Assembly: GCA_964642385.1 (NCBI GenBank)
Contig: CAZXON010000008.1
Span: 1 to 52,567, forward strand
DNA: 52,567 bases
Direction of reading: 5' to 3'
Origin: JBDHUW01 sp964642385
GTDB taxonomy: Bacteria; Patescibacteriota; Gracilibacteria; Absconditabacterales; Absconditicoccaceae
Below are positions 8,382-17,562 of the stretch, piece after piece; the stretch's first letter is position 1, and each line of letters starts with the position of its first letter. The translations under genes were made by a program, and so were the position numbers. Under the pieces are notes generated by a model. That model saw only the letters and a program-made list of their open reading frames with translations. It did no database searches and was not told the DNA's origin.

Positions 8382-10424
8382 ATGAAGCAAGAAAACAATG
8401 ATGTGCTTTTGAAACAACGCCACTCACTTGCACACGTCCTAGCACAAGCAGTACAACAAATTATCGATCCAGATATTTCGCTTGGGACAGGGCCGGCAGT
8501 AGAACATGGGTTTTATTATGACATGCTTTTTTCTGATGATATAAAAATTTCAGAAGATGATCTAAAAACACTTACTAAAACCATGCAAGGCATCATAAAA
8601 ATGAATCAACAATTTATTTTGTACACTGCAAAAGATAAGGAAGAAGCATTACATATTCTTTGATTGCTCGACAAAGCCGATGCAGGTATTTTAGAAAACA
8701 TCAAAGATTGACTAAAAGAAGCCGTTGGTAAAATTGCGATTGCAACGAATCCTGAAATTATTTCTGATACGGAAAATGTAGAACTATATATCTCCACATC
8801 TCTCACAAGATTCAAAAAAGAGTTGGTAGAGAAATTCGATAGCTCCGCACAAGAAGCCGGGAAAAATGCTGTATATACATTTTATTTTTCTACGATTCCA
8901 CAGGTTGCTACTGAAAAATTGTTATCAAATGTTAAACCTGAATACAAAGCAATGTACAAAAAACTTACCGATTATATTGTTGAAAAAAATTGAATAGCAA
9001 GAGATCAATTTATCACATTCGCTGATCTGTGTGAATGACCCCATGTTACAACAACAAAAGAGATACCAGATGGCTCTTTTGTGTTAGATAAAATCGCAGG
9101 CGCATACTGGCAAGCAAACGAAAAAAACCCTCAAATGACTCGCATATATGGACTTGCGTATGAAACAAAAGACGAACTCAAAAACTACCAAAATATGCTA
9201 GAAGAAGCCAAAAAACGCGACCATAGAATCCTTGGACAAAAATTAAAGATCTTCACGATTTCTGATTTAGTGGGTTCTGGACTGCCCTTATTTCAACCAA
9301 ATGGTGCGATTATCCGTAAGGAGCTTGAAGATTATCTTTGGGAACTACACAAAGATAAATGATATAGTAGAGTACGAACGCCACATCTTGCAAAAGAAGA
9401 TCTCTACAAAGTCTCTGGGCACGCAGGACATTATCTAGAAGACATGTTTAAAGTACATGGCGGAAGTTCAAATGAGGATTTTTTTGTAAAACCTATGAAC
9501 TGCCCTCATCATATGCAAATTTTTGCCGATAATCAATTTTCATATCGTGATATGCCAATTAGATATTTTGAACCTGCTACCGTATACCGTGATGAAAAAA
9601 CCGGTCAACTAGCTGGTTTAGCAAGAGTTAGAGCTGTTAGCCAGGATGATGGACATCTTTTTTGTCGTATTTGACAGATTCATCAGGAAGTTGCATCAAT
9701 CGTACAAGTTATCAAAAATTTTTATGATACAATGCACATGCTTGAGTGATATCGAGTTAGACTTTCATTAAGATGAGATGATAAAGAAAAATATTTATGA
9801 ACTGATGAGATCCGGACCACAGCAGAAAGAGCTCTTCAGAAAGTATGTGAAAGTGAAAATCTTCCATATAAAGAAGGAAAAGACGAAGCAGCGTTTTACG
9901 GACCAAAATTAGATTTTATGTTCAAAGATGCTATTGGTCGCGAACGACAACTCGCAACGATTCAACTAGATTTTAATCTTCCAAATAGATTTGACCTTTC
10001 TTTCATAAATGAAAACGGCGAGAAAGAAACACCTGTTGTGATCCACAGAGCAATCTCGTGATCATTGGAAAGGTTTATGTCTGTGATGATTGAGCATTTC
10101 GGTGGTGCATTTCCACTTCGATTAGCGCCTACACAAATCTTGTTTGTGCCAGTTGCAAATGCTTTTCTTGATACATGTTATGAGTGGAAATCTGTTTGTG
10201 AAAAAATGAATCTTAGAGCGAAAATAGATACATCTGATGACAGTTTTAGCAAGAAGATACGCAATGGCGAATTAGACAAAATACCATATATTGTTATAAT
10301 CGGTGAGAAAGAAGTTACAGAAAAAACTTTCTCTGTTCGTGTTTTCAAAACCAAAGAACAATTTAGCATTGACGCACAAATATTTTTGGATGAAAAACTC
10401 CAAGAGTATAAAGAGAGAAAATAA
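8382..10424 (+). CDS. thrS: Threonyl-tRNA synthetase lacking the TGS domain
   Basis: This class II synthetase attaches threonine to tRNA-Thr and edits Ser-tRNA-Thr. The 680-residue protein begins almost directly with the editing domain (RHSLAHVLAQAV at about residue 12), so the usual N-terminal TGS domain of about 60 residues is absent. The editing-site motif CEGPHV (Gly is TGA) is at about residue 212. The catalytic domain has the zinc-site/motif MNCPHHM, motif 2-like RYFEPATVYRDE and motif 3-like RAISGSLERF (one Gly by TGA). The C-terminal anticodon-binding domain ends in an Arg/Lys tail. An insertion of about 80 residues after the first editing motif is longer than usual. Expression is probably controlled by the attenuator at 8216-8331. 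Confidence 0.95.
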
Positions 10425-10494
10425 TGTTTGCTTTCATGGAGCCATAAATCCCCTATACAAGATGTTTTTGTCTGTTCACAGAAAGAATAAAGAC

Positions 10495-10567
10495 GAATTA
10501 TTAATTATAAATTATAAATAAAAAAGGAGTATTAATGATTAAACACTAACAATTTATAATTAATGAT
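10495..10567. repeat. AT-rich imperfect inverted repeat
   Basis: ATTAATTATAAATT (near 10500) is mirrored by AATTTATAATTAAT (near 10550). It lies between thrS and its terminator and belongs to the same compositional class as the repeats at 24-55, 43136-43170 and 48853-48887. Confidence 0.5.
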
Positions 10568-10594
10568 TGTATTTCGATTTCCTCATAATAAAAA

Positions 10595-10630
10595 AAACCT
10601 TTGTTCAATTAGGCAACCAAAGGTTTTTTT
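10595..10630 (+). terminator. Rho-independent terminator, bidirectional
   Basis: A perfect 9-bp stem AAACCTTTG/CAAAGGTTT (10595-10603, 10618-10626) has A-runs before and T-runs after, so it can end thrS on the plus strand and the converging gene 10647-11081. Confidence 0.85.
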
Positions 10631-10646
10631 GTATACAGATATTTCT

Positions 10647-11081
10647 CTACTTATATTCCTTCCTTATTTGAAAAAGTATATACAATCCCAGGAATCACAA
10701 CACTAGCGTTTTTACAATATCCCCACCCACAAATCCTGCAACACAAACAAGAAGACTTGCATAAAACATCATTCTCCATCCAAGGATTTCTTGATTTCCA
10801 AGAGGTTTGATTGATTTTCGTGCGAGAAAAAATGCAGCAAGAAAAAATAACGAAGCGATATTAAACTGAAAAATACCTATAAAAAGCAATACTGATAGCA
10901 AAAACGCAATATACTTACCTGCGCTTACCAAAAAATCAATTGCCTCCTCCGGTAGAGATAGCGGCGCTTTTTCAACTAAAAACACAATTCATCGTTTTTC
11001 CACCCTAACCAATAGAGCAACTAATGTGTCTATAATTGATCCTTTTTGGTTCATTTTTTGTACTTGATCTCCTTCTGGCAT
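10647..11081 (-). CDS. Small polytopic membrane protein, unknown
   Basis: This 144-residue protein starts with a charged segment (MPEGDQVQKMNQKGS). Four hydrophobic segments follow, the last (LVLGFLGLYILFQIRKEYK) visible only if the TGA at 10695 is glycine; the frame then ends at TAG. ATG 11081 is chosen because the upstream extension is not membrane-protein-like. No family is recognised. The gene shares the terminator at 10595-10630 with thrS in the converging direction. Confidence 0.55.
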
Positions 11082-11200
11082 CCTGAAACGAAAAAAATAA
11101 AGAAGTTTACTATATGGTAGGAAAATCAATATAAATTTCAAGCAAAGGTTTCCCATGTCACAAACAAGGGGGTCAATCGTATACTTAGAGTAACTAAAGA

Positions 11201-12592
11201 ATGTTTCTATTTTATGATAGCACACATTTATTCAGAATGCTCATTCAGGACTATTTCAAAAACATTCAATCATACAAACTCTCCGATGCTCAAAAAAATG
11301 CATTATATGAGCGTATTTTGTCGAAAACGCAAAACACTTCACGCACAAATATTTTTACAAGAACGTCTTTTTTTTCAAAAGTGGTTTGATATGCCGTGTT
11401 GCTCATTTTGATAGGTTTAAGTATATATATTCCATATCTTTGACAAAATCACACAAATGATTCACAAAATGGTGCTGTGCTTGCCGATTATATAGCAAAT
11501 ATTGTCCAAGCAAAAGGAGCATTTTCAATAACATCAGATTGACGTAAAATTGATTGAAATAATATAAGAAATGGCGATACGATAGTCCTTGCGTCTGGGG
11601 GATCGCTTGTTTTTCACGTAAATGAACAAATTGAAGGAAAAATAACTTGACCAGCTTCATTTGTTATTTACCGCCAAGGAAGCGGATATGCCATCAGTAT
11701 GATACAAGGAGATTATATAGAAGTTTCGACAATCAGCGAAACGACTCCTGAACTTGCGGTGATTTCTTCAAATAACAAAGTTACAACAAAATCAAAAGCT
11801 GGCGACAAATATCACTTTGTTGTTTCTACAAAAAACGATACACAACTCGTTCTCAACAAAGCATCAAACGACATTTCTGTAACAAGCTCTGAATCACCTA
11901 GTTGACCCAAAACAACTCTAGTGGCTTGGAAAAGCTCTGTAATTGTAGGGCCAGAAGGCAACATCACTCTTGCAGAAAATCAACTTTTTGCAACAACCAA
12001 AGCAAAACAAGATAATTCAGCACCAATCACCAAAGAAGAAGACTCATATGAAAACAGCTTCTTTAACGAGCTTCTTGCAACGACAGTCTCTCCAAAAGAA
12101 ACAAACGAATCAAAGATTTCTATGGTAGCAAGAACCATCTGAGATGCAAGCAGCGATTTGAAAGAAGGAGAAAGCAACGACAAACCAATTTCAACAATAG
12201 ATAGAAAATCTCTTCGCAACAATCTTCTTCCTCAATTTGTTTGGGTAGATCTAAAATACCTAACTTACTACTATCTAAATTGACAACAACTTGAATATCA
12301 AAGATCATTTGATGCGTTCTTACAAAGGATACAAAGGACATATACTGCTTTAGGAGTACCAATTCCTACTATTGCTGAAATAAACAACGATTCTAATAAT
12401 CCATTTTTGATGAGCAATCTAATGCATTTAGTATGACACTTAGCCAAAAATTTGCCTTCTGATATGCCAGAAAATGATAAAAACACAATTAGTACGATTG
12501 CCGTCTTCCTGACGAAATTAAGCGTTCACTCATTCGGAGCTTTTGCAGAAGAATGATTGTATCTAGAAGATATGTTTGAAAAAATCAAATAA
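11201..12592 (+). CDS. FecR-domain membrane protein
   Basis: This is a 463-residue protein with a cytoplasmic N-terminus of about 60 residues and one membrane helix (about 63-80, GYAVLLILIGLSIYIPYL). An extracytoplasmic FecR-like beta-sandwich follows (SITSDGRKIDGNNIRNGDTI, then GPASFVIYRQGSG and MIQGDYIEVSTI). The C-terminal 250 residues are rich in Ser, Thr, Glu and Asn and unrecognised. FecR proteins elsewhere transmit envelope signals to ECF sigma factors; no sigma factor gene is adjacent, so that role is uncertain. TGA-Gly codons occur in the helix, the FecR domain and the tail. ATG 11237 is an alternative start. Confidence 0.65.
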
Positions 12593-12636
12593 ACAATCCG
12601 AAACGAATACGTCTGACATATGAATAAACATCCCAA

Positions 12637-12664
12637 AAAGAATCGCTGTAAAGCGGTTTTTTTA
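12637..12664 (+). terminator. Rho-independent terminator
   Basis: AATCGC (12641-12646), a TGTAAA loop and GCGGTT, followed by a T-run, lie downstream of the FecR-domain gene. Confidence 0.7.
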
Positions 12665-12683
12665 CAAAGAATCATTCCATTTT

Positions 12684-12702
12684 CAGAAAGAAAAGAGACG
12701 AA
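12684..12702 (+). repeat. 19-base repeat, copy 2
   Basis: This is identical to 2967-2985 and lies between the FecR-gene terminator and murB. It does not form the hairpin seen at copy 1. Confidence 0.5.
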
Positions 12703-12749
12703 AAAAAATATATAATTGATAAAACCTACAAAATAGATATATCCTGTGT

Positions 12750-13769
12750 ATGCAAGTAATCCACAATAAAGATTTGAAACCTTTAAATACCTTCGGTATT
12801 GCAGCTAAAGCTGCTACTTTTATCGTACTTGATAACCCTGAAGATATCGAAAGCGCTCTCACAGAGTTTGGTCGTCCTATGTATATTCTATGAGCAGGAA
12901 GCAATATATTGATAACAAAAAACCCAGAAGGTACCATTTGGCATCCTAGATTTCTTGGGATTCATCAAACTGAAAAAGATGATACCGTAGAGTTAACTAT
13001 TGGTGCGTGAGAGATAATGGACGATTTGGTAAGGTATTCTACCGAACGCTGATTTCGAGGAATCGAAAATCTTGTTGCAATTCCCGGGTGCGTAGGGTCT
13101 GCTCCTGTTCAAAATATAGGTGCATACGGGGTAGAACTAAAGGATGTCTTTGTGTCTTGTAAAACCTATGATCTACAAACAAAGACAATCGTCCACTTTT
13201 CAAAAGATGAGTGTGGTTTCGCATATCGCGATAGTATCTTTAAACAAAACCTTGGAAGATATATCATCATAGAAGTTTGCCTTCGTCTTTCAAAAGTAGC
13301 AAATCCCATAATCAATTACGGCGACGTTCAACTTGCTCTGGAAAGAAACTGATACATAAAGAACGAAAATAGTTCACCTACTCCTGCGAAAATAGCGCAG
13401 ACAATAGAACAAATAAGGTGGTCTAAACTGCCTAAACCAACTGATTTAGGAAACATAGGAAGCTTCTTCAAAAATCCCTTTGTAGAAAAAAAAATCGTTG
13501 AAAACCTGCTTATAGAGTATCCAAACATTCCCCATTTTTTTGATAAAAATTCCTTTCTTTATAAAATACCTGCTGCTCGATTAATTGAACAATCGGGACT
13601 CAAGTGATACAGGGAAAACAATGTTTGAACCTACCAGAATCAGCCACTTGTTATCGTGCAATATTGATGAGCAACGGGACAAGAGATATATGATTTTTCT
13701 GAAAAAATTATTTGTAAAGTCTTTGATAAATTCTCAATTAGACTAGAAAGGGAGGTTAATGTCTGGTAG
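12750..13769 (+). CDS. murB: UDP-N-acetylenolpyruvoylglucosamine reductase (MurB)
   Basis: MurB is the FAD- and NADPH-dependent enzyme of the cytoplasm that makes UDP-N-acetylmuramic acid for peptidoglycan. The 339-residue protein has the FAD-binding start NTFGIAAKA, the ILGAGSN loop (first Gly is TGA), IPGCVGSAPVQNIGAYG, a Tyr-containing loop (FAYRDSIF) and the catalytic-serine motif NIGSFFKNP. Length and the Tyr-loop insertion fit type I MurB (E. coli type, 342 residues). The C-terminal glutamate lies in LEREVNVW. ATG 12750 gives the expected N-terminus. The last 11 bases overlap a possible small ORF that starts at 13759. Confidence 0.93.
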
Positions 13770-13947
13770 TCATCATTTTCGCCAAAAACCATTTCATATA
13801 TTATTCATGAAAACGCCACAAAACATACATTTTTTTCTACATGTCAATTACCACACTTGTTTTCTAGAAAAAGAGATCGTAGTTAGGTCTCATGATGGCT
13901 CAAAGGATAGGTGTTTTTTTCGAAAAAAAGATTTCTCCATATACTAG
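13759..13947 (+). CDS. Possible small ORF overlapping the end of murB
   Basis: A 62-codon frame begins at an ATG preceded by AAGGGAGG, the strongest Shine-Dalgarno in the window (4-base spacing). It ends at TAG without using TGA. The product is basic and His/Phe-rich (MSGSHHFRQKPFH...) with no recognisable domain. The SD lies inside the murB coding region, so it could be chance. Confidence 0.25.
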   Translation: MSGSHHFRQKPFHILFMKTPQNIHFFLHVNYHTCFLEKEIVVRSHDGSKDRCFFRKKDFSIY

Positions 13948-13982
13948 ATATAGTACGTTTTATGAACATATATCTATAAACC

Positions 13983-14840
13983 ATGGTGATTCGAAAAAAC
14001 ACAAAAAAACAAACCACTGAAAGTCGCTTGATAAAAAATCTTACAAGTTCGCCACTCAAAGCATTTTTAAAAGAAATTAGCCTTTTTGCTGGGATTTTTG
14101 CTACTGTATTTATCGTAAGTGTGGGATTTGTAAATGCTAATCTTATTTACCACACCGTAAAAGATGTTTTTACTTGAGTGGAAGCAGCAAATTACGATTT
14201 TCAAAATACTGGCAATCAACAAGCAAACTCTTCCATAGAACAATTTAACACAGAAGAATCGGCAGAAACCAAAAAGATTTTGAGAAAATCTAACGTTTCC
14301 GCAGAAATGGTAAGGGAAGCATCATTACAATCTAAGTCATACTCTTTTTCGTACTCTATGGTACCGCCTGAACATAGGATATTTATTCCATCAATCGGAG
14401 TAGATGCTCCCATCATTGATATTTCTGCTGCGACAGAAGACAAACTAAAACATGGTGATTTTGCAGATGAGCTTGCGAGTGGCGTTGTTAAATATCCTTC
14501 TACTGCAAGTCCTGGGACATATGGGAACTCTCTTATTTTCGGTCATACTAGTTATTATCGACGGAAAAACAATTCATATGGGGAAATTTTTGCAAAAATA
14601 TTTGATCTGAAAGAAGGTGCTGTGATTAAAATTGCATGGTGAGGACAACTATACACATATGAGGTTGTAGCAAAAATATTTGTTACTCCAGCGAAGGTCG
14701 ACGAAGAATACAATAAATATATAAATGGCGAATATGTAACTCTTATGGGTTGCTATCCGATCGGTTCGGCCTCTAAAAGAGGGCTTATCGTTGCAAAAAG
14801 AATAAAAGACAAAGAAACCAATTCTGTATCTTTTGAATAG
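13983..14840 (+). CDS. Sortase
   Basis: This is a 285-residue membrane-anchored cysteine transpeptidase that links surface proteins to the cell wall. It has an N-terminal membrane helix (about residues 35-58) and a linker. The sortase beta-barrel follows, with IFIPSIGVDAPI, the catalytic histidine in IFGHTSYYR, the catalytic cysteine in VTLMGCYPIG and arginine in SASKRGLIVAKRI. The residue before the cysteine is Gly where TLxTC sortases have Thr. Subclass (D, E or F-like) cannot be fixed. A candidate substrate with a TPATG-hydrophobic-basic tail is encoded at 23845-24735. A TATAGT -10-like box lies about 30 bases upstream. Confidence 0.88.
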
Positions 14841-14868
14841 TATATTTATCAACTGTGATTTAAACAAA

Positions 14869-17034
14869 ATGGCAAGAACCCAAACAATAAAATTTGCATG
14901 GATTGGAACGCTCTTTCTTGGCGTGTTTTTTGCTAGTATAAGCATAACATGAAATACGACTACTGCTACTCAAATGACTCTCATGCCAACAACAAGCGAG
15001 TATTTTGGGTCTGGTTTGGTAGATTATTCCACTATGGAGGAGATAACTTTTCTTTCAGGTGGAGATTACCAGACGGGTTATGATAAACATTTATCTGGCA
15101 ACACAAAATCAACAGATTCTCAAAGTTCACAAACCTCAAGAGATATTATTGCTAAAAAACTTGAAGATGTTGCTCGCTTGCAAACATCAATAAGCACGCT
15201 TGAACAAATAGATAGCATTGATGGTACATGAGAAAATCTTATTTCTGCCAAAGAGGCATCTAGCAAAGCATCAATTTTAAGCAAAGATATTGACACTGTT
15301 TTGACTGATTTTGAACAAATACAAGCTCTTAGGAAAGATACTGAAGAACGCTATTCTGTCGTTTTAAATCAAGTAAAAAAAGTTATCATTGATATAAAAA
15401 CCACAAGACAAGCGGTTAGCAACACTGTCTTAAAAATCAATCTATACTCAAGGCATATGGTTGAAACTATTTCTGAATTACAAAAAACAAGAGAACACAT
15501 TAATAATACCAAAAACACTCTCATACAGCTCCTCCCAACCGTATATATGTTACAAAACGAATATACAAATGAAGATGGAAGCATGGATGATCTTAAACTT
15601 TTATTAGGGTCTTGATCATTAGGTGAGAATCTTTCACAAGAAGACATGTTAGCAGGGTTGAGCGTAAGATTAGACACTCTACTAGCCGAACTTTCAGACA
15701 CCCAAACACAATACATTGAGAACCTCAAAAGATTGCGTGAAACAAGGAAACAACTAAAAGCGGTTGTTGTGACATATCACGAAAAAATACAAACACTAGA
15801 AGAACAAAAAACATATCTACTTTATTTCGTAGAATTGTATAAAAACAACAAAATTGCACTAGATGAAACGATCACCGATCTTTTTGCTACTAGGACAGAA
15901 CTTGAAAGAAAATTAAAAGGGATAATAACAAATATTTCGAAAAGCAGTACTGGTTTTGTCGTATCTGATGGTTCTGGCAATAAAAAAGAATATAGGTGAT
16001 ACGCAATAAACGATCCTGCATATGTGGAGTTTTTACAACTAGAAGACAAAAGAGAAGAAAGAGTTAATTTTTTCGGATGGCCAATTCTTCCAGTGAGTCA
16101 CATAAACACATACTTTGGTGAATCTATTGATGTATGAGATACAAAAGAATCATTTAGTGGTATCCAAGCGGTTGCTTCACAATGACAAGAAATATATGCA
16201 CCAGCAAACGGATATGTCTATTTTGTACAAAACCAAGATTGATTAAATACAAATCGAATGATTATTCTTCACAATGATGGATATATTAGTCTTTTCACAC
16301 ACATACAAAAATCTCTTGTAGAAGAAAAAAGTATCGTAAAAAGATGACAAATAATAGGATTGGTAGGCGGACAACCGTGAACGAGGTGAGCGTGATGGTT
16401 TAGTACTCAACCGATGATATCAATGCAAATCTTTAAAAATGGTATAGCTATTGACCCATTAGAGGTTCTGGATCTAAGCATATTTAACGATTCAATCAAC
16501 GTTGCCAGTAAATATAGAACAAAATTCTCGCTTGATACAAAACTTAGAAATAGCGTTATAGATTTCAAAGATATAAAATTCGTTGAATGAAATACCGCAC
16601 AGGAAAAAAGATTGCGTTTCTTAAACGACTATGCTAAGGCACCATACAACGATATTCTTTTGTGGGAAAAGGCAGCAGAAGACACAAATATCGATACTGA
16701 TTTATGAATTTGTATATGATATGCCGAAACCAGTTTGGGAAGAGCATTTGCTTCTGCAAACAACATTGGAAATGTGGGGAACAATGATCGTGGCGACAGA
16801 GTTGATAAAGAATCTCCTCTGGTTGGTGCGCGCGCTATTTATACTACACTTAACAATGGTTATTTAGGTGGATACAATACGATATTTGAACTATCAGGAT
16901 ACGGGAACAAAGAAGGCGCGATATATGCGTCATCAGAATATAACTGGCAAAAAAACGTAAGTAGATGTCTTTCAACAATCAAATGATACGTGGTTCCAGA
17001 AGACTATCCGTTTAGAACATATCACGAGAATTAA
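14869..17034 (+). CDS. Coiled-coil protein with degenerate LytM and lysozyme-like domains
   Basis: This exported 721-residue protein follows the sortase by 28 bases. It has an N-terminal hydrophobic signal/anchor, a long coiled-coil region (about residues 85-345, Glu/Lys/Leu heptads) and a LytM/M23 fold (about 410-520). A C-terminal lysozyme-like glucosaminidase/transglycosylase domain follows (about 590-715, GYAETSLG, NNIGNVGNNDRGD). The M23 part keeps LHNDG and LFTHI but lacks the first zinc-binding HxxxD motif, as in EnvC-type activators. The C-terminal domain keeps a glutamate in the expected place (AETS). It therefore probably regulates or cuts peptidoglycan during division. There are many TGA-Gly codons. 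A strong terminator follows. Confidence 0.75.
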
Positions 17035-17055
17035 GATCGAATAAAAACAGAAATC

Positions 17056-17086
17056 ACCCAGAGACACAATCGCTCTGGGTTTTTTT
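17056..17086 (+). terminator. Rho-independent terminator
   Basis: A perfect 8-bp stem ACCCAGAG/CTCTGGGT (17056-17063, 17073-17080) is followed by a T-run and ends the sortase/cell-wall protein unit. Confidence 0.9.
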
Positions 17087-17154
17087 GTAAACAAGAAATA
17101 CAATACAATTAGAGACTATTATATTTGGCGATCTCACAATCTACAATTTATCTA

Positions 17155-17391
17155 TTAGAGCAAAAGATTAGTTAAAAGAAAACTATTATCTAATTCTTTA
17201 AAGAAATGGAATCACAAAAGAGATGCTAAAAGGAAAAAAGAAATCAGAAAAAAAACAAAAAAAATCAAACTAATAAAAATATTAAAAGCAATTGAACGTT
17301 TTTTCAACCAATCATCAATTAAAAGGAAAATAAAAAAACCAATTAGCTGTAAAATCAATGCAAAAATAGCAATTAATGTTAGTTTGTTCAT
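17155..17391 (-). CDS. Small membrane protein, unknown
   Basis: This 78-residue protein has two long Phe/Leu/Ile-rich hydrophobic segments separated by DDWLKKRS. One TGA (Gly) lies just after the second helix, and the frame ends at TAA. No family is recognised. It is downstream of, and on the same strand as, the 1720-residue gene, with a 170-base gap that holds no convincing ORF. Confidence 0.5.
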
Positions 17392-17562
17392 CAGTAGCCA
17401 AGCCAGTTAAATAAAAAATTTAGAAAAAGAATCATAGCGATTTATCAATCAAGAGTAACATTATCTGTTAATCTAAAAATTGAATTAAATTTTTGTTTAT
17501 AAAAAACCACGAAAACCAAAGCATGCGATTGACATAAAACAGTTTATAAAAATCTAGAAATC

